Source: CALWOS01 sp963595735 (GTDB taxonomy: Bacteria; Bacillota; Clostridia; Oscillospirales; Oscillospiraceae). From it: a DNA stretch of 64,000 nucleotides. A program made the translations under genes and the position numbers. Under the pieces are notes generated by a model. The model was not told the origin of the DNA. It did no database searches and saw only the letters and a list, made by a program, of their open reading frames with translations. Shown here in pieces: positions 42,770-51,792 of the stretch. The stretch lies in NCBI GenBank assembly GCA_963595735.1, contig CAVBJJ010000009.1, forward strand, positions 1-64,000. Direction: 5' to 3'. Every line of letters starts with the position of its first letter. Position 1 is the first letter of the stretch.

Positions 42770-44698
42770 ATGAGTAAGGCAGGAAAATGGCACAAATCGT
42801 GGCGGGTGATCGTGTTTTTCGGCATCGTCACGGTGTTCTTTTCGCTTTTGATCGCGGCGACCATACCCAAATATAAATCTCCGTCTACGGCGGCGGAAAT
42901 TGCCCAGACAGACCTTTCCCAGGACTATATCTGCCTGAATGGCGACAGCGGAGAGGTCTACCCCGGCAGGCTGTACACCCCGGCGGATTTTGCGAAGGGT
43001 GTCCCGGAGCCGGGAGATCCCCAGGCCAAATATCAGACCTGCCGTATCGTGCTTTCCCTGCGGCCGGGAGTGACTTATGGTATCACCGGGCAGACGGCGA
43101 CCTATGCCCAGCGGGTCTATGTCAATGGGGAGCTGCTGCACCAGATCGGCAAAATCAGCGACACGCCGGAGGGCTTTACGCCGAAAACCGATTTTTACAC
43201 CATCTATTTCACGCCCCAACAGGCGGAAACGGAGATCATTGTACAAAACGCCTGGCACAACCACAGCCACGGCGCGTTCCACAAAATCTTTCTGGCGGAG
43301 CAGCAGGTCATCACCCGCACCAATCGGGCGCAGACCCTCTGCGACGGACTGGTTGCGGGAACCCTGCTTTCCATGGGCATTTTCTTTCTGGGAATGTTCC
43401 TGTTCAACCTGAGCAACCGGGGGATGCTGTGGTTTTCCCTGTCCAACCTGTGCGCGGCGGTGCATTATCTGATTTATGAGAGTAAGCAGATCATGACCTT
43501 TTTCCCCAACCTGAACTGGTATCTGGGGCATAAGATCGAACTGCTGACCAATATCTATTACTTTGTGTTTATGGCGCTGTTTGCCTTTGCGGTACTGCGC
43601 TACCGTCCGCCCCGATGGTTTTCCAGGCTCTCCCATGGGTTGGTGGGGGCGATGACGGTGTTTTATATCCTCGCGCCCTCCACACTGTACAGCCGCTTCA
43701 CGATTCCCATCGGCGGGACGATCATGCTGTATGAGCTGCTTACCGTGCTGGTGCTGTTGGGTCATGCCGCGAAACATAAAGAAGCGCGGCATCCGGATCA
43801 TATGATCGTGTTTCTCTCGCCGCTGCTGACGCTGTTTGTGTATCTGGTGGAGAGCATTACCTATTTCTCCCACATTTTCTATCTGCGCGCCTATTTCATG
43901 ATCTTGATGGCGTTTTGCAACGCGCTGGTGCTGACCATCGGCCACGCCAGAACGGAACGGCGGTTGAGCGAGGTGCAGCGGCGGGAGCTGGAAATTGCGG
44001 AAGAAAACGCCATGCTGGAGAAAATGAACAGCCTGAAAAACGACTTCATGCGCAATCTTGCCCACGAAATGAAAACGCCCCTGACCGTGATGAGCGGCTA
44101 TGCCCAGCTGACCGGACGGCAGATCCAGAAAAACGCGGTCAACGAGGAAACCGCAGCCAATCTGGACACAATCGCAAGCGAGGCCGGGCGGCTTTCCGAT
44201 ATGGTCACGCGCCTGCTGGATGTGACCTATCGCGGAGCGGAGGAAACCGCTGCCTTTTCGGCGCAGGAGCTGCTGGACGACGCGGCGGCCGTCTGTCGGC
44301 CGGTGCTGCTGAAAAACGGGAACCGGCTTGCGATCCAATGCCGGACCCGGCGGCAGATTCGCGGCAGCAAGGAGGCGCTGCTCCAGGTGCTGATCAATCT
44401 TTCCATCAACGCAAGCAAGCATACCAGCGATGGCCTTGTGGCCTTTGGTGTGGGCGAGTCAGGAGAGCGCGGCATGGCCGTGTTTACCGTTTCCGATAAC
44501 GGCAGCGGTATCCGGGAAGAGGATCTGCCCCATATCTTTGAGAGAGGCTACAGCACAGACGGCGGAAACGGGCTGGGACTGACCATCTGCCGGGAGATCA
44601 TCGAGTCCATGGGCGGCAGTATCGCCGTGGAAAAAACCGGAAAAACCGGCACGACCATCCGCTTTACCGTGCCGATGGAACAGGAGGCGCAGCCATGA
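42770..44698 (+). CDS. 7TM sensor histidine kinase
   Basis: The 642-residue membrane kinase has a signal-anchor helix (residues 10-30) and an extracytoplasmic beta domain (about 40-200). The latter resembles the 7TMR-DISM ligand-binding module (YGITGQTATYAQRVYVNGELLHQIG). Seven hydrophobic segments (about 205-400) and a linker helix follow. HisKA has phospho-acceptor His432 in NLAHEMKTPLTV, and the HATPase carries NLSINASKHT (N), DNGSGIREEDL (G1) and GNGLGLTIC (G2). The ligand is unknown, but such domains often bind carbohydrates. The last four bases overlap the response regulator start. The operon lies directly upstream of a giant SLH surface protein. Confidence 0.93.
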   Translation: MSKAGKWHKSWRVIVFFGIVTVFFSLLIAATIPKYKSPSTAAEIAQTDLSQDYICLNGDSGEVYPGRLYTPADFAKGVPEPGDPQAKYQTCRIVLSLRPGVTYGITGQTATYAQRVYVNGELLHQIGKISDTPEGFTPKTDFYTIYFTPQQAETEIIVQNAWHNHSHGAFHKIFLAEQQVITRTNRAQTLCDGLVAGTLLSMGIFFLGMFLFNLSNRGMLWFSLSNLCAAVHYLIYESKQIMTFFPNLNWYLGHKIELLTNIYYFVFMALFAFAVLRYRPPRWFSRLSHGLVGAMTVFYILAPSTLYSRFTIPIGGTIMLYELLTVLVLLGHAAKHKEARHPDHMIVFLSPLLTLFVYLVESITYFSHIFYLRAYFMILMAFCNALVLTIGHARTERRLSEVQRRELEIAEENAMLEKMNSLKNDFMRNLAHEMKTPLTVMSGYAQLTGRQIQKNAVNEETAANLDTIASEAGRLSDMVTRLLDVTYRGAEETAAFSAQELLDDAAAVCRPVLLKNGNRLAIQCRTRRQIRGSKEALLQVLINLSINASKHTSDGLVAFGVGESGERGMAVFTVSDNGSGIREEDLPHIFERGYSTDGGNGLGLTICREIIESMGGSIAVEKTGKTGTTIRFTVPMEQEAQP

Positions 44699-45363
44699 AT
44701 ACCATTTTGCTGGTAGAGGACAACCCCCATATCATGAAAATCAACGAGACCTCTCTGGTCATGGAGGGGTATCGGGTCCTGCAGGCGGAGACCGCGGCGG
44801 CGTGTTTGGAAATGCTGCGGAATCACGATGTCGACCTGATCATTCTGGACATTATGCTGCCGGATGGCAACGGCGTGGCGCTTTGTTCCCAAATCAAACG
44901 GGAGTATGAGGTGCCGATCCTGTTTCTCTCCGCGCTGGGAGAAAATGCGGATATTATTGCGGCGCTGCGCGCCGGCGGGGACGACTATCTTCCCAAGCCC
45001 TATGACATCAATGTGCTCCTTGCCCGGGTGGAGGCGCGGCTGCGGGCGGCACATCGGGAAAAGCGTTTTTTCCGCTTTGGCGCGCTGCGCTTTGATACGG
45101 AAGCCCGGCTGTGCTTTTGTGGGGAGCGGGAGCTGCCCCTGACGCAGAAGGAGATTTCTCTTTTGCTCCAGCTGGCCAGAAGCAGCGGGCAGTGCGTTCC
45201 CAAGGAAGAGCTGTATGAAAAGGTCTGGGGACGCCCCCTGCAGGGGGACAGCACCGCGCTGTACACGGCGGTTTCCCGGCTCAATGCCAAGCTGGAAGGG
45301 GAGAAGACTCCCATGACGATCACCTTTCTCCGGGGCAGGGGATATGTGCTAGAGGAAGTATAA
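44695..45363 (+). CDS. OmpR/PhoB-family response regulator
   Basis: The 222-residue regulator has a receiver domain with acidic pair ED (residues 8-9), phospho-acceptor Asp52 in LIILDIMLPDG, and the Lys in DDYLPKPYDINVL. The C-terminal winged helix ends RLNAKLEGEKTPMTITFLRGRGYVLEEV, typical of OmpR/PhoB DNA-binding domains. It overlaps the kinase gene by ATGA, so the two are coupled. A likely target is the following SLH protein gene, which is on the same strand but behind a terminator; that is inference. Confidence 0.95.
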   Translation: MNTILLVEDNPHIMKINETSLVMEGYRVLQAETAAACLEMLRNHDVDLIILDIMLPDGNGVALCSQIKREYEVPILFLSALGENADIIAALRAGGDDYLPKPYDINVLLARVEARLRAAHREKRFFRFGALRFDTEARLCFCGERELPLTQKEISLLLQLARSSGQCVPKEELYEKVWGRPLQGDSTALYTAVSRLNAKLEGEKTPMTITFLRGRGYVLEEV

Positions 45364-45390
45364 TAATTTACCATATAAATGGTATGACAG

Positions 45391-45434
45391 ACCGCGCCGA
45401 AAAAGCAGAAAAAGGGCTTGTTCGGCGCGGTTTT
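45391..45434 (+). terminator. Terminator of the first two-component operon
   Basis: An 11-bp stem (ACCGCGCCGAA with TTCGGCGCGGT), 19-base loop, then TTT and GTGG. It lies 28 bases past the response regulator stop. The loop is long, so efficiency may be moderate. Confidence 0.75.
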
Positions 45435-45559
45435 GTGGTATCTTTCTGTTTTTCTTACATTTTTGCAAGTTTCGGTTTTTTGTCCGTTTGCCGTGATAGA
45501 CTTTTTGCCAGAAGAGGTGTTGCCAAAAAATAGAGACAGAAAAAAACAGGAGGTTAAGG

Positions 45560-48500
45560 ATGAAGAAAAGAATCAGGCAGGCGCTGGGGGGATTGCTTGC
45601 TGTGTGTATGCTGTTGGCCTTGCTGCCGATGCAGACGCTGGCATATGTGGGCTCCCTGCAGCAGGGGACGAATGTGGAAACCGGGGTCAGGGATTACCCG
45701 TCGGGAAATCTTCTGGGAATCAGCAAGATATATCGCCTGAAAAATGACTATATCCAGCTGGAGCTGGTGCAAACGCCCCGGGCGGTGTTTTCCCTTGCGC
45801 AGCCCACGCGCACGGCGGGGGATGCGGTAACGGCGTTGTTTCAGGGCAGCTATTCCCACGACCGCTTTACGATCCAGTACCGCGGAAAAGCGCAGACGGA
45901 GCTGCAGGTCAGCAATATCCACATCAGCGTGGAGGACAACAAGAGCATCACGGTATACTACCGCTTTACCGATCCCTGGGTGTATTATAACATCACCTAT
46001 ACCCTGGTGCAGCTCAACGAGGGCTATCAGGATGGGCACAGCAACAGCGGCATAGAAGACGGGGAGCGGGTCTACTCCACGCCGGACGACAACGATGCAG
46101 ACCAGGGACGCGCCTGGGGCATTCACGCGGAGCTGGACTGCGGCTATACTCTGGACACGGTGCCGATGTTCCAGACGGCATATTTCCGCTGGTATAACGA
46201 CCAGTACGGCTTCTCCCACGGCGGCCACAGCGGCGCGGCCCAGGGCGGCAGCGTCAAGATCAGCAAGACCGGCGTTTCCCAGGAGCGGTCGGACGGGGCA
46301 TATACCTACAACACCAGCCGGGTAAGCGTCAGCGCCGGACTGGATAAGGCAAAGACCTGTGTTTCCCGGGACGAGAAGCACACGGATTATATCACGGAAA
46401 TTTACACCGACGGCTTTCTCTGGGCAAAGCCCTTTGTCGCAACGGGCGAGAACTTTTACTCCGGCAGCTATGCCAGGGGGCTTGGTCTGGACTGGTCCTG
46501 CGGCACGGAGGGCTTTTCCCGGGAGCGGATGCCGGAATATGTGACCTATGACGCCCGGACGGATGTGGTGACCACGCAGAACTACATCTACCTGTGCAAA
46601 GGGGAGGAAAAGTATACCAAGCTGCCGACCCTGCTTTGGGGCTATCGGGATCTGTACCGCGCCGAGGAAAGCGAATTCACGCCCTCGGACGATGTGCAGA
46701 TCGCGGAGGACGCGACCCAGCTGGGCATTTACAAAAGCGACAAGTTTGCCAGCGGCTATGCGGCCTATCCCATCCCGGACGAGGCGGCGGGCAAGCAGCT
46801 TTCTGCCCTGTATGGCGAACCGGTCGCAAGCCTGCGGGGCAGCTTCCGCAAGGAGGATGCAGACAAATACTATGCGTTTCAGAACGGGAAGGTCGGCCTG
46901 ACAAGCACGGCCACGGCATCCTGGGGGGAAAACGGCTATTTCCGTGTGGGAGAGGACGGCACGATAGACAGCGCCCAGATTCATCTCAACACGCCGAAAT
47001 TCAAGTTTTATGCGCCAAAGGATAACAGCCTGAAGCTAAGCTTTGGGGCAGATGGCCTGGTTGCGGAGATGGATCCGAAGAAAAACGGCGCGATCATCGA
47101 CCTGGACATTCCCAACGCCACCTGCCAGATCAATCGCGCGGAGCTGAAAAACAGCGGCGATGTGCTTTTCAGCGGGGCAATGTCCCTGAATCTGCTGTTC
47201 GGCGCGGATAATCCGCTGGAGGTGGAAAAGCTCAGCTATGGCATGAAGGGCGAGAGCTTTCGGTGCAACGGCGTAAAGGCCAGCGCCAAAATCGACACCG
47301 CCGATGTGCTGGGCATGGAGCTTGGCAAGATCGAGGGCGAGATCAACACCTTTCGGGACAAGGAGAACGGCCCGGAATATTACCACTTTGAGCTGGAGCT
47401 GAACGCCTTTGACCTGTTTGAGACCGAGGCGGAGCTGACGCTCAAACGGCTCAAGGCCACCGGCGACCTGATGCCGGACGATCTGTTTTTTGCCTTGAGT
47501 GTGGAGCCGGGAATCCAGCTGGTGCCGCCCTTTATTGCCGGCCGGCTGACCGGCGGCGGTGGCGGCTTCTATGATCTGGCGGACACCTGCAACGGGGACT
47601 TCTTCGCCATCCCGCCCATCAAGCTGCGGGTGCAGGCAAAGGGCAGCTATCTGAACATTCTGGACGGCAAGGCGGACATGATCGCCGGGCCGGGCTATTT
47701 CCAGTGGAAGCTGTCGAATATCGAACTGATGAAGATCGGACATCTGGTAGATGAATTCCAGTGGCATGTGGGGCTGACCGGCGAGGAACGCAGCTACCAA
47801 AACAAGAGCTACACCGGCCTGCGGCTCAGCGGCGGCTCGTCCATTTCTCTCTCCGTGCCGGAAAATTATGAGGTCATCAAGGCCGGCGGCGGATTTAATC
47901 TCAACGCTTACGGCGGCCTGGACAACTGGAAAAACCCCAGCTCGGTCTATCTGCTGCTGGACGGCAATGGCAAGATCTATGGCGAGGTGAGGATCCCGAA
48001 AAACATCAAGGTGATCGGCGGCAAAAGGCTGGCCTCCATGACGCTGGACTTCGCCCTGGGCGGACAGACGGCGGTGGCCGTGCGCGGGGTAGACTTCCAG
48101 GGTGCGGTGAAAAGCGCCTTCCAGAGCTTCTCCGTTTACGGCGGCGCGGCAGTCAGCGGCTCCGTCGCCGGCGTGAAGTACCGGGTGTACTATATCATTC
48201 CCAAAAAGGTGGGTGTGGATATCGCGCTTTGGTGGGATGATCTGGAAGACTGGGTCTGGGAGGAGCATCTGGCCGGACAGGATGCGGCGGTGCTGGTGGA
48301 GTGCTCGCTGCTGGATCTGCCCACAGAGGTCACGCCCCAGACGGAAGCCGGCGGCGCTTACAGCAAAACCGTTTCCCTGGGCAGCGGCGAGACTGCGCCC
48401 GCGGGCGAGGATGTCCTGCTGCTTCTCACGCCGAAAAGCGGCACGGCAGAGGAGCTTGCCAAGTCGCTTTCCATCACCACGGCATCCGGCGCGGCGGTGG

Positions 48501-50884
48501 AGCTGACCCCGGCACGCTATGACGAAAGCGGCGCGCTCACCAATCCGGAAACGGCAAAGCTGCTGATCGGCAAAGACGGCGATCAGGTTCTTGTCAATCT
48601 GGGCAAGAGTGCGGCGAAAAGCTGGACCGTGCAGGCGGCGCAGGACTTTACCGCGTCCCTGAACTGCTCCAAGGCGCTGCCCACCCTGGAGGCACAGCAG
48701 ACAGGCAGCGGCGTGCAGGCAAGCGTTGCAAATCCGGAAAATGGCGCGGCATATACCCTCCGCACCTATTACGGCGCGGAGCCGGGCGGAACAGATCATT
48801 TGGTCGCGGAAACGGATCTGAGCGGCACAAGCATCACCCAGCAGCTGCCCACCCAGGGCGCGATGATGCCCAGCGGCAGCTATTATGTCACGAGCCTGCT
48901 CATGCAGAAGATCACCGGCGACTTTGACGAAGACGGCAAGACAACAGAAAGCGAGACCGCCCTGCTGACGGTGGACAGCAAGCAGCTGCAGACCGTAAGC
49001 TACACCAATACCTTCCAGCCGGCAGCGGCCAAAAATGTAAAGCTAGAGACCCGGGGCAATGAAGTGATGCGAGCCTCCTGGGATGCGGTGGAGGATGCCG
49101 ACGGCTACACGGTCGCCATCTACCGCAAGGACGGCGAGAAGTGGGTCAATGCCGGCATCGGCTACCAGTACGACGCGGCGGAATTTACCAAAAAAACCGG
49201 ACTGTTTTCCAAGGATGGCACCCTTGGCCTTGACATGGCGCTGACCGTTGGCGGTGCGGATGCCGACGGCAATTCCACGGCGCTTTCCGCCGACCAGACC
49301 TACAAGGTGGGTGTGACGGCCTATCGCTACCAGCAGGACAGCGCGGGCAATGTCACCACCGGTCAGGTCATGGGAAAAGAAACCCAGTCCAACGAAAAGT
49401 TCCTGCCGGCCTATCAGCCGCTGACGCTGCAGGTGCAGTTTAACGGAACGGAGCTGACGCCGGACGCCAATTCCGGACTGTATTACGCCGTCAGCGGGCA
49501 GGACGGCTATGGAGAGTTCCAGCTGTCCGCCACCGGCGCGGAGCATATCCGCTATCAGATCCACCGCATGGACACCGGCGCTGCGCTGCAGGAGGCGGCG
49601 TGGGGCGCGGGAAGCTTCGTTTTCGAGGATGCGGCGGCAGAGGGCGCTCTGCAGTTCCGGCTGCGCGCGGTGAACGAGGATACCGGCGATGTGACGACCA
49701 AATATCTGGTGCTGGAGCGGGACAACACCCAGCCGCTTTTGACGCTGGATGAGACCCTGATCCACGCCAGCGAGAATACCGGCGCGTATACCATCACCGG
49801 CCGCGCCGAGCCGGGCAGCACCGTGTGGGTGAGCGGCACCCAGCTTCAGACAATTGCGGATGCAAACGGACGCTTCCAGCTCAGCGGTACGCTGGAGGAG
49901 GAAACGGAATACGATGAGGAAAAGGAAGAAGCCGTCCGCACCGGCTTTGTCCCGCTGTATGCGGAGCTGACCGCCACAGACGCGGCGGGGAATTCCTCCG
50001 ACCCGGCAACGGCGCTGGTCGTTGCCCGGAAAACGCCGACTGCGGTGGAAAAACCGGAGCCTTCGCTCCGTCAGGACGGGGAACATACCATCCAATTTGA
50101 CGGAAACGGTGGCGTTCCCACGGCGGAGACCATACAGACCACGGACGGCAAGCTGACGCAGCTGCCCCAGGCAGAGCGAAGCGGCTACCGCTTTGTGGGC
50201 TGGTTTACGGAAAAAACCGGCGGGACGGAGATCACAACAGAAACAGTGTTCCGGGAGAACACGACCATTTATGCACAATGGCAGAAAACCGGCAGCAGCG
50301 GCGGCGGGACGGTCATTCGTCCGACCAATCCATTTACGGATGTGCGCCAGGCCGACTGGTTCTTTAAGGAGGTGATGTATGTTTACAACAAGGGGATCAT
50401 GCTTGGCACAGGCGGCAGCCTGTTCCGCCCGGACGACACCACAACGCGCGGCATGATGGCAACGATCCTCTGGCGGCTGGAAAAAAGCCCGGCGCCAGGG
50501 GGGAAGGATCGTTTCTCGGATGTAGTGTCCGATGCCTGGTATGCCGATGCGATCGTCTGGGGCACGCAGCAGAAGCTCTATTCCGGCTATGGAAACGGTA
50601 AATTCGGGCCGGACGATCCCATCACGCGGGAGCAGCTGGCGGCGATATTCTACCGCTACGCGGCCTACAAGGGCGAAAAGACCACGGAAAACGCGGCGGC
50701 GCTGGATGCATTCCGGGACGCCAAACAGGTTTCCGACTGGGCGAAGCCGGTGATGGGCTGGGCAGTGGACAAGGGCCTGCTGCAGGGCAAGGAAAACGGA
50801 ACGCTTGACCCGCAGGGTACGGCGACCCGTGCCGAGATCGCCGCGGTACTGTACCGGTTCCTGGAGAAACAGACGCTGCCGTAG
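45560..50884 (+). CDS. Very large secreted SLH-domain surface protein
   Basis: The 1774-residue exported protein has a signal peptide (KKRIRQALGGLLAVCMLLALLPMQTLAYV). A large beta-rich region to about residue 900 has no family I recognise. Fibronectin-like modules follow (AKNVKLETRGNEVMRASWDAV near 1155), then an Ig-like segment (TGRAEPGSTVWVSG). One Listeria-Bacteroides type repeat (FDGNGGVP to TTIYAQWQK, near 1510-1575) precedes three C-terminal SLH domains (FTDVRQADWFFKEV, FSDVVSDAWYADAI, FRDAKQVSDWAKPV). The SLH domains should anchor it to pyruvylated wall polymer. It sits after a two-component system and could be its output. A role in adhesion or carbohydrate binding is inferred. Confidence 0.93.
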   Translation: MKKRIRQALGGLLAVCMLLALLPMQTLAYVGSLQQGTNVETGVRDYPSGNLLGISKIYRLKNDYIQLELVQTPRAVFSLAQPTRTAGDAVTALFQGSYSHDRFTIQYRGKAQTELQVSNIHISVEDNKSITVYYRFTDPWVYYNITYTLVQLNEGYQDGHSNSGIEDGERVYSTPDDNDADQGRAWGIHAELDCGYTLDTVPMFQTAYFRWYNDQYGFSHGGHSGAAQGGSVKISKTGVSQERSDGAYTYNTSRVSVSAGLDKAKTCVSRDEKHTDYITEIYTDGFLWAKPFVATGENFYSGSYARGLGLDWSCGTEGFSRERMPEYVTYDARTDVVTTQNYIYLCKGEEKYTKLPTLLWGYRDLYRAEESEFTPSDDVQIAEDATQLGIYKSDKFASGYAAYPIPDEAAGKQLSALYGEPVASLRGSFRKEDADKYYAFQNGKVGLTSTATASWGENGYFRVGEDGTIDSAQIHLNTPKFKFYAPKDNSLKLSFGADGLVAEMDPKKNGAIIDLDIPNATCQINRAELKNSGDVLFSGAMSLNLLFGADNPLEVEKLSYGMKGESFRCNGVKASAKIDTADVLGMELGKIEGEINTFRDKENGPEYYHFELELNAFDLFETEAELTLKRLKATGDLMPDDLFFALSVEPGIQLVPPFIAGRLTGGGGGFYDLADTCNGDFFAIPPIKLRVQAKGSYLNILDGKADMIAGPGYFQWKLSNIELMKIGHLVDEFQWHVGLTGEERSYQNKSYTGLRLSGGSSISLSVPENYEVIKAGGGFNLNAYGGLDNWKNPSSVYLLLDGNGKIYGEVRIPKNIKVIGGKRLASMTLDFALGGQTAVAVRGVDFQGAVKSAFQSFSVYGGAAVSGSVAGVKYRVYYIIPKKVGVDIALWWDDLEDWVWEEHLAGQDAAVLVECSLLDLPTEVTPQTEAGGAYSKTVSLGSGETAPAGEDVLLLLTPKSGTAEELAKSLSITTASGAAVELTPARYDESGALTNPETAKLLIGKDGDQVLVNLGKSAAKSWTVQAAQDFTASLNCSKALPTLEAQQTGSGVQASVANPENGAAYTLRTYYGAEPGGTDHLVAETDLSGTSITQQLPTQGAMMPSGSYYVTSLLMQKITGDFDEDGKTTESETALLTVDSKQLQTVSYTNTFQPAAAKNVKLETRGNEVMRASWDAVEDADGYTVAIYRKDGEKWVNAGIGYQYDAAEFTKKTGLFSKDGTLGLDMALTVGGADADGNSTALSADQTYKVGVTAYRYQQDSAGNVTTGQVMGKETQSNEKFLPAYQPLTLQVQFNGTELTPDANSGLYYAVSGQDGYGEFQLSATGAEHIRYQIHRMDTGAALQEAAWGAGSFVFEDAAAEGALQFRLRAVNEDTGDVTTKYLVLERDNTQPLLTLDETLIHASENTGAYTITGRAEPGSTVWVSGTQLQTIADANGRFQLSGTLEEETEYDEEKEEAVRTGFVPLYAELTATDAAGNSSDPATALVVARKTPTAVEKPEPSLRQDGEHTIQFDGNGGVPTAETIQTTDGKLTQLPQAERSGYRFVGWFTEKTGGTEITTETVFRENTTIYAQWQKTGSSGGGTVIRPTNPFTDVRQADWFFKEVMYVYNKGIMLGTGGSLFRPDDTTTRGMMATILWRLEKSPAPGGKDRFSDVVSDAWYADAIVWGTQQKLYSGYGNGKFGPDDPITREQLAAIFYRYAAYKGEKTTENAAALDAFRDAKQVSDWAKPVMGWAVDKGLLQGKENGTLDPQGTATRAEIAAVLYRFLEKQTLP

Positions 50885-51061
50885 CTTGCAGCAGCTGCGA
50901 TCCCTCCGGGCGTGATCATGGAATAGGGAACGCTCCCGTGAGTCAGCGTTAAGAAAAGGAAAAATGGCACATTCCGGCGTCATCGATTCTTTCGGTCTGA
51001 TTACATAGCACATAACATGAGAGGAAATGTTTTATATATACGCACGGGAGGTATCCCGGCG

Positions 51062-51090
51062 AGGGCGAGCGCTGCCAAGTCGCTCGCCCT
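51062..51090 (+). terminator. Hairpin between the SLH gene and the flavodoxin-like gene
   Basis: A perfect 10-bp stem (AGGGCGAGCG with CGCTCGCCCT) with loop CTGCCAAGT, followed by TGCTATTTTCC. It lies in the 263-base gap 50885-51147. That gap also contains a smaller AACGCT/AGCGTT hairpin (about 50929-50951) and an AT-rich TTTTATATATA segment. The T-tract is poor, so it may be an attenuator. Confidence 0.55.
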
Positions 51091-51147
51091 TGCTATTTTC
51101 CGTTATTTCGCCTATGATAGAGAAAAAAGCGAAAAGGAGCGATACCC

Positions 51148-51687
51148 ATGAGCAAAAAAGTTTTGATCCTGTCCGGCAGTCCCCGCAAGGGCGGCAACTC
51201 CGATCTGTTGTGCGACGCATTTCTGCACGGGGCGCGGGAAGCGGGCAATGCGGTGGAAAAGATCCGCGTGACGGAAAAGAAGATCGCCCCCTGCGCGGCG
51301 TGCTATTATTGCAGCGGCCACAAGGGCGAATGTTCCCAGAAGGACGACATGGCCGAGGTGCTGCAAAAGATGATCGATGCGGATGTGCTGGTGCTGGCAA
51401 GCCCGGTGTATTTCTATTCGATCGATGCGCAGCTCAAGGCGGTCATTGACCGCACAGTGGCTCGTTGGCTGGAGGTCAAGAACAAGGAGTTTTATTACAT
51501 CGCCACTATGGCGGACAACCCCCTTGTCTCTGCCGACACCACGCTTGCCTGCTTCCGGGGCTATGCCGCCTGCGTGGAAGGCGCGGTGGAAAAAGGCGTG
51601 ATCATCGGCAGTGGTGTGTACGAGGTGGGAACAGTGAAAGACACCCCTGCCATGGAACAGGCGTATCAGATGGGAAAAACGGTATAA
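51148..51687 (+). CDS. Flavodoxin family / NADPH-dependent FMN reductase-like protein
   Basis: The 179-residue flavodoxin-fold protein opens with the phosphate-binding loop KKVLILSGSPRKGGNSDLL. It has a CAACYYCSGHKGECSQKDDM segment (iron-sulfur flavoprotein-like cysteines, four in 15 residues) and the FMN-contact ASPVYFYSIDAQLKAVIDR. It probably transfers electrons between NAD(P)H and quinones, Fe-S partners or metals. The close-spaced cysteines could bind a cluster, as in archaeal Isf proteins, but the spacing is not diagnostic. Ribosome site AAAAGGAG. Monocistronic. Confidence 0.9.
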   Translation: MSKKVLILSGSPRKGGNSDLLCDAFLHGAREAGNAVEKIRVTEKKIAPCAACYYCSGHKGECSQKDDMAEVLQKMIDADVLVLASPVYFYSIDAQLKAVIDRTVARWLEVKNKEFYYIATMADNPLVSADTTLACFRGYAACVEGAVEKGVIIGSGVYEVGTVKDTPAMEQAYQMGKTV

Positions 51688-51714
51688 AAAAGTATAATTA
51701 AATCATGATGTACA

Positions 51715-51759
51715 AAAACGCCCTGCACCGTGCAAAAAGCGCACGGTGCAGGGCGTTTT
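51715..51759. terminator. Bidirectional terminator
   Basis: A perfect 19-base arm (AAAACGCCCTGCACCGTGC) and complement around AAAAAGC, between the convergent flavodoxin-like and lipoprotein genes. The AAAA/TTTT ends serve both directions. Confidence 0.95.
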
Positions 51760-51792
51760 ATCGGGTTCTATTTCCGGTTTTATCGGCTGCGT

